Assembly (NCBI GenBank): GCA_038502055.1
Contig: JAXRKN010000045.1
Coordinates: 10,157,501 to 10,221,500, forward strand
DNA length: 64,000 nucleotides
Direction: 5' to 3'
Source: Tanytarsus gracilentus
Taxonomy: Eukaryota > Arthropoda > Insecta > Diptera > Chironomidae
The notes under the pieces were generated by a model. It saw only the letters and a program-made list of their open reading frames with translations, had not been told where the DNA came from and did not search any database. The translations under genes and the position numbers were made by a program. Within the stretch, counting starts at the first letter, position 1, and every line of letters begins with the position of its first letter. This document shows, piece by piece, positions 32,572 through 45,716 of the stretch.

Positions 32572-34599
32572 GCATCGCCCAATTTAATACAAGTATCAAG
32601 CAATGTCCATTCTCTTTTTTAACGACTTCAATTCCTTTTTGTCTACTTCAAACTTCACCACCGACGCAATCACAGCACAAAAAATATCAGAAGTTATTAA
32701 GGATATTGAAATATTGTCGATTTCCTGCTTTATATTAGATTTTTGTACTTCCATATGGAAACAAACTTAAATCGCTTCCTAAATCGTCGGGAAGTAACGA
32801 TTGCCGTTCATTTAGAATAAAATTTCAATATTCTTATTGGAAGAATTTGAAATCCGATTAGAGTTGAAAGTTTTTACTCTCACATCCCTTCCGCAGCATC
32901 ATCCCTCACTTACTCAACTTCCTGACTTCATAAATGGCTTCGATAAAAATTAATTTAGCACGTCATTAATCTTAATTAGGCATCAAAATGTGATTCTGAT
33001 GGAAATCTTAAAAGTTCGAGAGTGAGAAAATTCAAAATTTAAAATTCACCACATAAGGAGGAGCGTGACAGTGTTGAAAAAGGAGGTTTTTAATCAAAAA
33101 CGGCAATCAATTAACTGCTTTATGTTATCCCATAATACCGCACAAACATACACACATTATTTTTTCTTCTGTTGAGGGAGAAAACAGATTTTCCACAAAT
33201 ATTTAGCAACCCCTGCGTACATGCTCATCGCCACCCTCTCGCCGCTCGACTTTTCATGCCTTGTTTATTGTTTCGTGTTGTTAATAAAATGTATAATAAA
33301 ATCATCACCCTTGTCGCTCGGCTCAATATCAAAAATTCTACACCGAATCTCGTGAGGGATGTGAAAATCTAGAAGGAAAAATTAATCTTATGCTCTTTAT
33401 TATTTCTCACACAATCATTTTCACATGAATAATATATATGTTGTGAACTTCCTCTTAAGATGAACTGCTGACTGGTGATTGAACATCTAATCATGATGAT
33501 GGGTAATATGTTGTGATTTTATTGACTTAATAGATGTCAAAAATCATCTTAGGATTTTTAAATAATTTAATATTTAAACTTAAAAGTTATAAAATTAAAA
33601 CAGGAAATTTTTCAACTTTTCCAACGAAACAAAAAATTTAAAAATTCTCAATTTGAACTCAATAATTTTTTAGGTGCGGTTGCGTGATTTTCCAAAAATT
33701 TAAACGCAAGGGTTTGTTTTTAAATTTGAAATTTTTAACCCTCTTTTTTTAGAATTTCCTCAACCCAATGACTTGTAAATTTTGAACCGTTTTAAAATGC
33801 TCATCCTTAAAAATGTGCTCGAAGAAATGATTATCAAATGAAGTTATCGGCAATGAATTACTTTAAAATTTAATGGCCTTGAAAATTTGATCTGATTTTA
33901 ATGACTTAATATGCATTGAATAGGGACGCATACACTTAATTGTATATTCACCATGAGATTGATGTCAGGAAATAGTTGAAGCCGGAAAACGGATATGAAG
34001 GCAATCCTATAAAACGAGAATCGAATGAAAACATTTCAATTGGACTTTTTATTGTGTATCACTGTTGAATGGCGAGTGACTGTCAAAGGTCAGCGAATGC
34101 TATGGACATGAATCGGAAGTTCACTAACGCGCCCATCACGTGCCGCGCTTCAACATAAAATTTACTCGCCCACAATTTACAAAGTTTTAAAATGACTCTC
34201 AATTAAATCGTCCTCAACAGCTCAAATATTGATCGAAGCATTTTTTAATTGCTCCCCTAAAAACACATAATAGATCTCACCGACAAGATAAGTCGCGCGG
34301 TCACGTGCTGATTGACTTTTACATTCAAATACACTTTGTTGCTCTTTCATTCGTGTTTCAATGAACATTAAGTGGGAAAATTGATCGCCATACATAAAGT
34401 GCACAATCATCACTGTGCATGCGTACTTTCTATCATTGTTAGGAGTGGCATCTTCAAAAAAATAATATTGATTAATAATTTTTTTCGCATAGTCATGAGT
34501 ATGCATATGGTCGAAAATGTTTAAGGACATTTGCTAAATTCAAAGATAGACTGAGGATTTAAAAAATTATTTATGCATCAAGACTAACAATTTACTTTA

Positions 34600-34610
34600 G
34601 GATTCGAACC
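34600..34610 (-). other. B-box-like motif
   Basis: TTTAGGATTCGAACCTAA context. The 11-bp core is identical to those at 27176 and 41682. Confidence 0.4.
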
Positions 34611-35528
34611 TAATTTTCTTTACTGAATTTTTATCAATTTTAATTTCATTCGCTTCTTACAGCATTTTTGAAACCCTTTTTGTCATCACCATAACTCATA
34701 AAATTTCATGCTCCAGCTAATTGTGAATGTTTAATTTTTCGAAACGAGAATTGTCATCGTAAAAACCAAACTGAGTTGAGGCACACACTCGCTTCATCCC
34801 TTCCATAGTGCGGCTGGAAAAGTGAACTCGAAAAGAATTTTTCTTTGCCCATAAATCTTTTAGTTCTTTTTATGTGTGTTGAAACATATTTTTTATGCTG
34901 ATTCTCTCTTTTATCGCATTTAATGTAATTGGAGTGGAGGAAGATAGTCGAGTAAATATTTTTATCAATTTTTTCCTCTTTCGCTCTTCATTGAACATTA
35001 ACCAAATTAGATAGATTGATCTCCTGTCCATGTATGGAAATTAATGTATCTTTTATCGATTTTCATTTTGGAATATGAAAAAAGTTATTTTAATTACAAT
35101 GCGACGCGTGATTGATGACCTATACATGCTCCTAATGGTCTCGAACTTCATTTCTCACACACAACAACAATAATTAACTCACTTACTCATTTATAACCGA
35201 TATCAATGCTTATCTTCTCATCATCATCGTCATACACAACATTTTTACTGTCCTTATAAAATCACTCAGTAAAAAAAAGTCGCTCGCAAAAATTTCCATT
35301 CGTGGTCAACTCGAGCGTGAAAAATGAAGATAAAAAACTTTTTTCCCATCAATAATAAATTTATGAGTCAGTGCTTCACATAAAGATATTTATGCGAGTT
35401 AACTCAATGAGATTGCGAGTTCAGTGAAATTACAGCAAATTTAATGGACAGGACATTTTTTGGATTTTTTAAATGTTGATGATCCAGGGAATGAAATTTT
35501 TCTTTTTAAGCTATTTAAAATTTAAATG

Positions 35529-35634
35529 AATAGTTGAACAAAATGGAAAATGAAACATAATGAAAAAGAACACAGTGGAAATTAGAACACGATCGAAAAA
35601 TAGAACAGATTGGCAAATGAAACGCAGTGGAAAA
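35529..35634. repeat. degenerate copy of the 17-bp minisatellite
   Basis: Several decayed GTGGAAAATGAAAC / GGAAAATGAAACATA units in tandem, recognisably the same unit as the arrays at 19424 and 20481 but strongly mutated. Confidence 0.6.
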
Positions 35635-35658
35635 TGATTTTTTTTAAATTTTTTGATC

Positions 35659-35669
35659 AGTTCGAATCC
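35659..35669 (+). other. B-box-like motif, one mismatch
   Basis: AGTTCGAATCC followed by TAAAT, the same flank as the other copies. Confidence 0.35.
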
Positions 35670-38374
35670 TAAATATTTTTCACCCCCTGCACATGCAATT
35701 TTCATTCTCACATTTTTCTACACACTCTCGTATATTGTTAAAGTCATTCACTTAATGGGCATAATTCACTTATGTCCTCCTCAATAATATCCTCGAAAAT
35801 ATGTGTGTACAAAAACATATTTTACACAGTTCAGAGAGCACTTATGAATGAAGTTTGAGGGATGGCAGAAAAATAATAACAACAATTCATTCACAAAAAG
35901 AAAAAATTTAAAAACATCGGAAATGAAGAATAATTTTTTCTATTGTTGAAATCTAATTGAATTTAAGTTGTTCGAAAGAGATTTTGTGGGCAAGGCAATT
36001 ACTTTACGGTAATTGCTTCCATTATGCATAGTCAATTCTGTGTATTATCCTCAAGGATATGGAGAGAGTGACAGAAAACATCGAAACTATTGTTGCGAAC
36101 ATCTTAAGACACTTTTTTAGCTCTGAACTAATTTCATTTTAAGATTTTGTGGTCATTGCTTCAATTGTCGATGTTAATCTCAAAATTAGAATCACGTCAT
36201 GAATCTCTTTTCACCCTCAAACACAAATCTTCATATGAAAATCCAATTTGTTCGCTTTTAGATTGTTTACTTAAAGTATTTTTCACAGTGTGAGCTGAAA
36301 ATGCGATGAAAATCGGAAAATTGCTTGCTAAACGGTCGTTTGAAGGGATAATGTGAGAGGAGGAAAACTTTCGTATCACAGCGTGACGCTTTTAAATTAA
36401 AAACTTTCCAAATGTCCTAGCCATGACATCAGATTGATTTTATCTCTTCTTAAGTTCCTTTAAATTACTTTTTAAAAGGATTTAATTGACAGTCTAGTGC
36501 AACATGAAATTGAGTTGTAGCTGCAGCAATTTAGGAATAAAAATTGAAGGATTATTGAAGAACTGTGAAGCGAGGATCTAAAAAATTTTGAAGGATATTT
36601 TCAAAAATATTTTAAGACTCATTTAAGAATTGTTCAAAAATATTTAAAATTCATTTTAAGTGAGAAGCAAAAATTTAATCAAAATTTCCCAATTTATTGT
36701 CGCTTCCTTTTAAAAAATCCCCAATCAAAACTATTTTTTCCATGTTCACACCTCCGCACTCACAATCGAATTAAAATCAATTATGATGAGATTTAAGATC
36801 ACAAAAGGGTGCACATAAGAAAGATTAGAAGGAGAGAGAGGAAAATAAAATTTAATCCACATTTGGCCCACGAAGACGAAGGCAAGAACACAAAGCTGAA
36901 AAACTGAACCTAATTTGAAGCATAAAAGAATTTATTTTGAATGCTCGGCTACCAAACATGTTTATTTGTGTCTTTAACACTTCGATTGTTGTCAATATCA
37001 GGCCGAACAATAAAAAAAATCGGAAACAGTTTCAGAATCATTTGATGAATGAAAAAAGAGAATTTCTTTGAGAAATTTTTCACTCAAATTGATCTCATTA
37101 ATTTCAGAAGGTTCACAAAAAAATATTTTTTGAAAAGTTCCGCTTTTTGAGGCTCAAAAGTTGTCAAATCATTTCACCTTTTTTTTTGATGGGAAATTTG
37201 TGAAGCACTAAAGAAATTTCTATTGACAAAATCTAAAAAGTGGAAGTTGACATTGTTTTGGGTCAAAAAGCATTCTTGTCGGTATTTTTTCATTTCCACT
37301 CCATTCATGCAATCGAAATTCTTTGTGCTGTAAGATTGGATCAAAAAGATGAAAATTCTTTATTTAATTTAATTCAACTCTTTGATCAACACGAAGGAAA
37401 AATTTAATAAATTAAATAAATAATTGGAATTGGAGCTCTAAATTAAGCAAAAAATTCCTCGAACGTCAACGCAGCGTTTACGCAATAAATTCTTTCATTT
37501 ATCGCAATTTTTACTTGACTAACTGCGCAAGAGACAAAAAACTTTATTCCAAATCATTGAATTCATATCGTTTGTTATTCTCTTTTATCCATTTTACTTC
37601 TCATATCACGCCGCATAGAAAAAATATCGAACAATAGCTAAAAGTCCTTAAAATCGATTTCTCACTAAAGGGCGGAACTTTTTTTCTCTCCATTCAATAA
37701 AGAAGCGGGAGCAAAGTTGGATGAAAGTCAATGAATGGCCGGAAATATCGAAAAATAATAATTTCTTAAATCCTTCGGATGTTCTTTTTTTATTTTGGTC
37801 TTCAATGGAACCTGGAAATATTAAATCAACAACAATTGAGTCACCGACGTGTGTCGCAACTTGTCGAATTTTCAAGTCAAATCGTTTCCTGCTTCGAAGG
37901 AGAAAATAAATCCATTTTCTAATTTGTTACGACCATCATCGAGATGAAAGGAGATTTTTATGCTTTATTGGCAACTTTTTTATTATTTTCATCGGACGGG
38001 TCTTGACATTGTGCATAAAACAAATGTCTTAAAAATAATACAATAACAATAAACATTCAATCGATTTCCTCTCTCTCTCTCGACGTTTCATCATCACAGA
38101 AAATATTGATGCTGCGTACTCAGGGACACAACATGCATACAGCATAAAGACCATGAATAATTCGCCCGTAAGAGCACTTGGACACGGTCATTTAATTTTC
38201 GAAAAGTCAGTGTTATAACTGAATTATGACATACACACACAAACACACACATACATTGGAAATATAAAAAAATGTTTAATGTGTTGATTGGCATCTTTAA
38301 ATTGTTAAAAAAGTTATAAAATTTTTAGTATAAAAAATATCACAGTTGCATTAAAATGAGCATGAAAAATTTCC

Positions 38375-41300
38375 TCATAAACTTTGGAGTGAAATTTTTG
38401 AATGTTTTTGGATTTTTTGCTCCTCTAGAATTGTCGTGAGACACTTGAAAACGTTATCGGGAAGATGATCGAGAACCATTCGAGGCATCACTCGAAACTC
38501 CTGAAATTCTTCCGCTTGACACCATCGCATTTCGTAGGTTGGTCCACCGGTTTTGGTTTTTCTAAAATTATTTTTAAACAAATGCAATTAAAGAAATTCG
38601 AAATTCTTTTTCAACTCACTTTTCCATCTCCGTTTTCTTTCTCCTCACAACATGTAGAATTCTTCCTCCCGTATACAGTCTCGTCTTGGCAAAGCGTCTC
38701 GACGAAATTTCTCTCGACACAAGTGCTGACTCTGCACTGACTTGATCGACATCTGACAATGGCATCGATTGTTGGACACTAAGTTCAGAAACTTCGCGCC
38801 ATGTGGTCTCCAAATCCCTCGACGGAATAGTAAATAACGTGTAACCGAAGCCATTTAACATTATTCGATACTATTTAAAGAGCGAGAAAGAAAAATTAGA
38901 GTTGTTAAAAAGAAATTGCGAATTTGTGTTAATTTCATGAGGGATTTAAAAAGTTTTGTAACAAGAGATTTGAAATACAAAAGATTTAAAATTAGTGTTT
39001 TACTTTCCATACTGTTCCATTAAAATTTCAAGTTTAATTTTTCATTTTGTTTCAAGAAATAAATATATTTTCTGTTTCATTTTTCATTTTGTTTCAAAAA
39101 TTAAATAATTTTTATAGTGTTTCATTTTCCACTTTGTTTCAAAAGAACTTTTATATTTTGTTAAAATTCCATCATGTCACAAAACTTCATTACACGCCAC
39201 ATCGTTTAATAATTTTTCCATTTTAGGAGCTCTAAATATTGCACTCAAATCACATACCTTTGGTAGCTTGCAAGCTCTCAATGTTTCAATGACATTAGTA
39301 CGAATATTTTCAACAGATTCCACGCATAAGCGCATAACGAAATCATCACCAACACCAACGGTGAAGCAAAACGATTCCGTAACTCGTGCAGCCTCACGCG
39401 AAAGCAGACCAGCTGGCGTTGCAAAGGCAAAGACTCGCAAATCTGGAAATTTTTCTCGTAGTTTTGCTCCTATTAAAATTGAAACACCACCGCCGAGCGA
39501 GTGGCCGGTGAGGGTGAGGCAATATTCGGGATAAGTTTCGCAAATTTTATCCAATAAATTTCCCTCTTCAAGTTTTTGAATTAATTTCGTTGCACCCACA
39601 ACCATGCCGCGATGTGCGAAGGAATTTTCAGGGAAACCAAGTGCTTGAAACTCAGTCGCGTCTGCTGTGAGATCTGTAAAGACGTCGCGGAACGAAAGAC
39701 TGCCTCGAACCGATAAAATAATTTGTTTTTTAGCATGATCCAAAAATATGCAGAAAGGTAACTCAAACACGTGATTTTTGAATGAAACATAAACGACATC
39801 TTCGGCTCTCAACCGTGAAATTTCTCGCACAGCACCAAAGTGACACAAACAGCAATTGTCATCAACCACGTGACTTTGATTTCTGCAACATCCACAGCAT
39901 GAAACATTTGTAAGAAGTTTAAAGCATCCTTTACAGCATCTAAGGTAGCACAGCATTGGCCATCCGTAAGCACTCAGTGCGAACCTCAGCATTCGTCGAG
40001 CATTGCCCAAAGTCATCCATGGCGGCGAGGTCGCAAATAATCGAGTCATATCGGTGGTGTATCGAGGGTGATCGTCAGGATTTAACATTTTAATTCTTCG
40101 CTTTTCACGCGTTTCTCTTTTTTGACGAACTCGAAGCAGAATCGAACCAGCGATGATGTCTAAATTTTCATCAAATTAATTTAAATTCATTAGAGTTCAA
40201 AAAGTTTACCTGACGGCACCAAGTCAGTTCCACGAAAGAGTGCACTCAGCAGACTCGCGACTTGCATGAAAGCCTCTTGACCATACTCGTCGCGTCTTAG
40301 ACAACAAAAAACCCATCGGAAGCGCTTGATCCAAACTTTCGACACTGTTAAAAAAATATTTACAATAAATTTTCATGGGCATTTACCACGCGACCATCAC
40401 CTTTCTTATGGAGCGTTGTTTCCGTTTGTCGAGACTTTCTGAACTCCGACTTGCCGAGTGGATTATAGACGATGGCGAAACCAAACACGATGAGTCCAAA
40501 GACTATCCAATTTAGTATGACGGTGACTGGAGGGTGAAATTATAAATTAATTTAATTTTAAAACGAATTACGAGAAGATGAAGAGAATTTTGTAATTGCG
40601 TCATTGGTAATTAAATAAGAAAATGCGTAAGCAAGTGACAGAGCGTGACAAATGAATAGAATTTTTTTTGTCGAAAATTTACACCCGGATTTAAAGTTTG
40701 AAAAATCTGTTTAATATTTGAAGTGATCAAACATGATTTTGCGGCATATTTACATTGATTTTTTATGAAGACATTTATAAAAATTATAGAAAATAATTGA
40801 AACGCAATTTTACTCACTTTCAATCACAGTTTTTGAGTAAAAATCTGTGTTTTTGCAACTTATTGTATCACAGAATGCCCAAACGGTGCCAAACAAGTTG
40901 AGAATTGTCTCGGGAAGAATGAGCATGATTTTGACAGTCAGCAGTGGCGCAACAAGCCATCGATGACTAATTTCCGTAATGCCGCCTTGCGCACTTCTAT
41001 TTACAATTAATATTAGTAGTATCAAATTCACACAAATTATGGCAATTATGGACGCTAAGTAGATTCTTATCATTAACCCATGCTCCTCGCATGTATAAGT
41101 ATTGTGCCAATATTTATTTATCACACAAGACATTAACGCCAACCTGAAAACATAGATGAGGGTTAGGATTCGAAAATAAATCAGATCTAAATGTTGATTT
41201 AGGGTCGAATAAATTGAGTGTGTATGTGTATACGAACCAAACAAGACGGAAGCATATTTCGAATATACCAGGGAAGACGAGATCGTCCGAGCCAAAGAGC

Positions 41301-41392
41301 CTGTCATGATAGAGAATCCCCATTTATAAAGTCATTAACAGTGAACAACGAACAACTCACCACTTCCGACCGAAAAGACGCAGTGCTGGCAT
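38375..41392 (-). CDS. DAGLB: sn1-specific diacylglycerol lipase, beta-like
   Basis: Eight exons: 41361-41392, 41238-41300, 40818-41143, 40401-40526, 40210-40344, 39258-40159, 38620-38870 and 38375-38561. The total is 2022 nt, in frame, 673 residues, close to human DAGLB. The enzyme releases 2-arachidonoylglycerol-type monoacylglycerol from diacylglycerol at the membrane. Evidence: GSDDLVFPGIFE at the start; four hydrophobic segments in exons 2-4; a Cys-rich segment; lipase strand IILSVRGSLSFRD; nucleophile Ser about 448 in LTGHSLGGG; and the C-terminal block MRWCQAEEFQEFRVMP...LDHLPDNVF. It lacks the long C-terminal tail of DAGL alpha. The exon 2 donor (gttcgt) is weak but is the only one that keeps phase. 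Confidence 0.9.
39002..39180. repeat. degenerate minisatellite-like patch in DAGLB intron
   Basis: Repeats of TTTCATTTT(CCAC)TTTGTTTC type within the intron between exons 6 and 7, resembling the minus-strand form of the 17-bp minisatellite but decayed. Confidence 0.45.
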
Positions 41393-44300
41393 TATTTTTC
41401 GATTTTATCTACGATAGACAATGTAAACGAATTAATTTGGTTTTTTTCTGCTGTGGAGAGTCGATGAGAATTTTAGCATTTTTATTGGTGAGAGATTTAG
41501 ATAATTAATTTGCTGTATCGATGACAAGATTAAAAGAACAAAAAGGTTTTAAATGAGCACTTGTAAAAAAATTGAGTCTTGATGTTTAGCTAATCATTTT
41601 AAATTAATATCAAGGGGAGAAAACTCAAAAAAAATTATCAAACTTTAAAATTCAAAGCTTCAAATATTGCTGCAATATTTAGGATTCGAACCTATAATTT
41701 ATGGTTTTACTTTTCAGAAAATTTTTAACTCATCTGAATTAATCTAAAAAAATTTATTTAACTTTGAATTTCAATAAATTAAGATTTGTAAAAAAAATTA
41801 AAGTCTAACATTTTTTAAACGCTAACAATCACCACCACCACCTGCAGCCACATCCAACATCAACTACTACATTTAATTCACTCAATTATGTATCTTATAA
41901 CCAAAAAATTTCGTGGATTTTAAATTCACGGTCAAATTTTTGTGTAAAATCTTTTTTAATTGCTCGTACATTGCAGAGAGAAATGACCCAGAGACTGAGT
42001 GATTTTTTTTCGACAATTTTTTTTCTTGGATAAAAATAATCACATTGATTTTTTTAGTTGAGACTTCAAGGTGCGAGTTTTGTGGAATTTTTATTTATTG
42101 AGAAATATTTAGAAAAATTATTTAAAACTTGCTTATTAAAGTTTTGTGGATTTTTTTTTGTGCCCGGAAAAGGAAAAAATCGCAATTGTGAGATGATAAA
42201 AATATTTTAACACTAAAAGTGAGAATTTCATATTTCTAAGAATTTTTCTTTTTCAATTAAAATGTGACTAAATTTAAATTAAATATTTAATTTTATTACA
42301 ACAGAGGTGAGCAAAAAATTTGCATTATAAGCAATTGAAAAAAATTAATTATGATTCACACCGAGAGGAGGGAAATGCAAAGTGATTCACATTTTTCCAC
42401 AATTATTAATTATTTCTCTGCTGCACTTTTTTCAATGTTAAGCTAAATTGGGAATTCCATGCACGAGGGATTATTAAAATTGCTCTTTACAGGAGCACAG
42501 GTGACTGAGTGTGCGAAAAGTTATGTAAGAATGACAAACATGGTCATCGTCTTAAAGGTGAGAGAGAGAGATTGACTAAGAAGCTCATGTGCAATTGTGA
42601 AATATCGCCATTAAAATAATTTTTTTATTGACTCCACAAAGAAAACGACTAATGGGCTTTTGGCACATTTTCTGTAGCATAAATTTCCGCGAAAACATGC
42701 GCATGTATGTGGTTGCAAATGAAAGGAATTGAAGTAACATATCTAACTTCTCTTTTTTTCTATTTAATGCAATGAAATATGACATAATAATGCGCACGTA
42801 TGTTATAGATTGTACATATTATGCTTCGAGAAGTATTTCTATACTGTTTGGCCTACAAACAAGCAAGTGCTCATAAACATTTTTTATTTATATGCATTCA
42901 AAGTGCACTCAACTGATGAAACTTAATAGGTTCGGAGGAAATTTTGGAATTCATGGATGAGAAATTTAAAAATTATTTTTTATGTTTTAAAAAGTTTGAC
43001 AAGAAATTTAAAATTTTTTGTAAAATATTTTTTGTAATTAAATAAGAATTTTTTTTCAGAACAAATTGATGTAAAAAAATTTAATTTTCCTCTCAATTCA
43101 TTTAAAAAAAATTAATCAAAAAAATTAAATTTAATTAATCCCTTCCTAACTCAATTTACCTTTAATTTATGAATTTTTTATCCAAGAATTGTGGAAGATT
43201 CTGAAAGTCTTCTTCTTTCACTTATTTTCCGCTTTCATGCGTTTACACACATTCGAGATGTTCTTTTTCCACTGTCTCAGTTCTTTCTCATACACGAATA
43301 TGAATACCGTTATATGTTCACTCTTGGCTCCATCACAACCATATCACTTTTATCGCAAAAGGTTGTCGCACTTTTAACTTAATTTTAGTTGGGTCATTTT
43401 TGATTTTTATGCATTACAAAAAGTGAATTTCTCAATAGCTCATTAACGCAGTTGTCAATTTACACACATTACAGATGATGACGAAGAAGTTATGGATGCT
43501 AAAGAAAAATAAACAACATCGGTGCAGAAAAAAAAGTCTTTTTTTCTTCTCGAGTGTGCAAATATTGTATTGCAAGACGTCGTCGCGAGGGAGAGAGAGA
43601 AAAATTGTTACAAGAAGTTGGACTTTGCCGAGATGGAAAAACTTGTTTGATCACTTTTTTTTGGTGTCGCTATTGCAGCAATTCTCTCCATGAATTGCAA
43701 TTCAAATGCACTTTTTTAGATTTTTTTTATTGACAAATTACACCCCGACTCGACTTTAAATTGAATTTATTCGTCACGATATTTTTTTCTGTTTCGAGAT
43801 GTTCGCGATTCCTTTTTTTAATGGTTAGACTCATGCAATCAATAAAATTTGTTTGAGGCGAGAATTTTCTTTTTACTTTCGCGCGAGTTTAGAGAGAGAT
43901 TTTAAGAAGCGAAGTGGTCTGCGATACTTCACGTCGAGTACTAAAATTCGTTTTCAAGTGGAGTCTAAAATTGCTGCTTTTACGCTCTCCGACTATCTGA
44001 GATTTTTTTTCTTTCATCTTTGAATGGAGCTTGGTTTCGCTCTCTCGAATATATGCATCTATGCTCGATCATTTAATTACTACAACTTGATTCAATCAGT
44101 TCTCAATTGCTTTTCTCTCTCGCGCAGTTCTTTTACATTTCTTACATCACATTTAATAATTTTGCGCTTCTTCATGTTTAGAGTTGATCATTCTCTCTCT
44201 GTTTACAAGTACCGCTGACCTTAATACGCTAATAAATTTTCTTCTTCTTCTCGATGAGCATATAATATATGAGTAAAAATGTATTGGAATAGATGAAGAT

Positions 44301-44549
44301 AAAAATGAGAGATATAAAGACGGATGGACGATAAAACTGGGAAATATTTGTAACTTTTTAGTTGAGACTAAAATTAATTAAATTTTTTAAAAAACCTAAA
44401 TAATTATTTTTTGTCCACATCCCATTTAAATGAATGAATCGCTCTTTGTACATGCTTGATAATCGCGTATTTGTCATTTTACGATTTGCTGCAAAAAAAA
44501 ATCCGCTTAAATTAAGATTTCGAAACAGAAAAATTGCTCGCAAGTTTTG
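41393..44549. other. ~3.2-kb intergenic region
   Basis: No credible gene. The DAGLB promoter must lie at its left edge. It contains a B-box-like motif (41682-41692) and GA-rich runs near 42560 and 43590 that could be GAGA-type sites. Frames of 60-80 codons near 43200-44700 are uninformative. Confidence 0.5.
41682..41692 (-). other. B-box-like motif
   Basis: ATTTAGGATTCGAACCTAT context, with a core identical to 27176 and 34600. A decayed relative (TTAGGATTCGAAAA) lies at 41163-41176 in DAGLB intron 2. Confidence 0.4.
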
Positions 44550-45525
44550 TTATTTTTTAAATTGTCTAACATTTACGTTTATTCGACTCTCCTCGAGATA
44601 TTTCTCTAATAAATTGTCGCTATTTTTGCATTCGTTGAGGATATTTTGGTTTAAGTCACTGCAGAAGTGTATTGAGTTTTGATCGGTGTTCCATGGGGTG
44701 CAATTTTGATGATTCTTAAAGACACGTGGCACAGCATGGTAAAGAAATCGACTCTGTTCTGACATTATTAGGCAATCTCCACTTTCTAATAAAATTGGCA
44801 ACGGTTCCTCTTCTCGTGTCTCACCACCAATAAGAAAAATTGCAGGCTGTCCGAAGCTTATTGAAAATAAAGGCGAATTTATTTGTTCCGAGTGATCGGT
44901 GTGAGCAGCCAGAGTGCTTCCCAGGGGATAAAAATTTATAATTGCAGCTTCAGATTTATAATCGTTAAATCCCAAAATTTTAGCGAAAACATTAATGAGG
45001 TCGTGTAGGTCTGAAGGAAATTCACGCTTGTCATCTTCGCTATAAATTTTATTATTCCAATCATAATTGTAACCCAGTGTCGTCCACCTGTAAGATTTTT
45101 TCATCAATCTCTTTTGCTTCTCATCGACTTCTTCAGTGTAAGATTTCCAAAAGTCTGAGATCACGTTCTGATTGAAACGTGCTGGCTGCAAATTATTTTT
45201 ATTGTTTCGCGTGTAGTCTTTAAGAATTCTCCTGATCCAGTAACGTTGAGCGAGTGGTGTGAAAGGATTTTTAATGAGAATCAAACCTTGACATTGCTTG
45301 ATTTTAAATGCTTTCCATTCATTAGGCGGATGCAATCCAAGCTGAGGAATTACGGTTGTTTGAAATTTAAGAAAATCTAACTGAAATTTTAGTTTGAAAT
45401 TAAAATTTGAAATGCATTAAATTTTTACATTGTACCTTTCCATTATCTTTCTCAGAACAGTCAATTACCGCATCAAAACTTATTGGTTTCTCTTTCCTTT
45501 TGTAATATTTAAAACTTTCAATCAT
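44550..45525 (-). CDS. ALKBH1: ALKBH1 nucleic-acid dioxygenase
   Basis: Two exons, 45436-45525 and 44550-45380 (306 residues). The first exon (MIESFKYYKRKEKPISFDAVID) matches the family N-terminus FKYYK...DFxxVIDFS. Fe(II)/2-oxoglutarate site: His190 and Asp192 in AAHTDHSE and His245 in LYHAVPRV. Also diagnostic are WTTLGYNYDWNNKIYS, the SFGQPAIFLIGG strand, GDCLIMS and the ending INVNVRQ. Family activities include demethylation of tRNA m1A and formation of f5C in mitochondrial tRNA-Met, with debated activity on DNA 6mA. The Arg that usually binds 2-oxoglutarate corresponds to VPRV or VRQ; both are present. It lies head-to-tail after carnitine acetyltransferase, 191 bp away. Confidence 0.93.
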
Positions 45526-45716
45526 TTTTTTATTTACAAAAATATTTCAATGTTATCGAAAAAAAAGTTCAATGTTTTATTTTACCGAGGGGATAAAATT
45601 TTATTTTTGAATGTTTAACGTATTTTAAATTTATTTTATTTCTCATAAAATCCGAATATAAAAAATTATTAAATCGACAAAATTGTACAATTGCTTAAAA
45701 ATTTTAAATACTTCTT

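Larger units (their letters stand above)
31455..38374. other. ~6.9-kb gene-poor region downstream of vnd copy 2
   Basis: No reliable gene. The frames of 60-126 codons here (for example 31747-32127 and 34222-34530 minus) have no recognised motif. It contains a MITE-like element (32421-32571), three B-box-like motifs and a degenerate minisatellite patch (35529-35634). Its size and position fit cis-regulatory DNA of vnd. Confidence 0.5.

Noticed and set aside
34222..34530. 102-codon minus-strand frame with a real ATG
   Set aside because: No recognised motif, no neighbour or splice context; chance frames of this size occur elsewhere in the same gene-poor region. A conservation search would decide.
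27176..41692. tRNA genes at the GGATTCGAACC motifs
   Set aside because: No A box, acceptor stem or anticodon arm could be formed around any of them.
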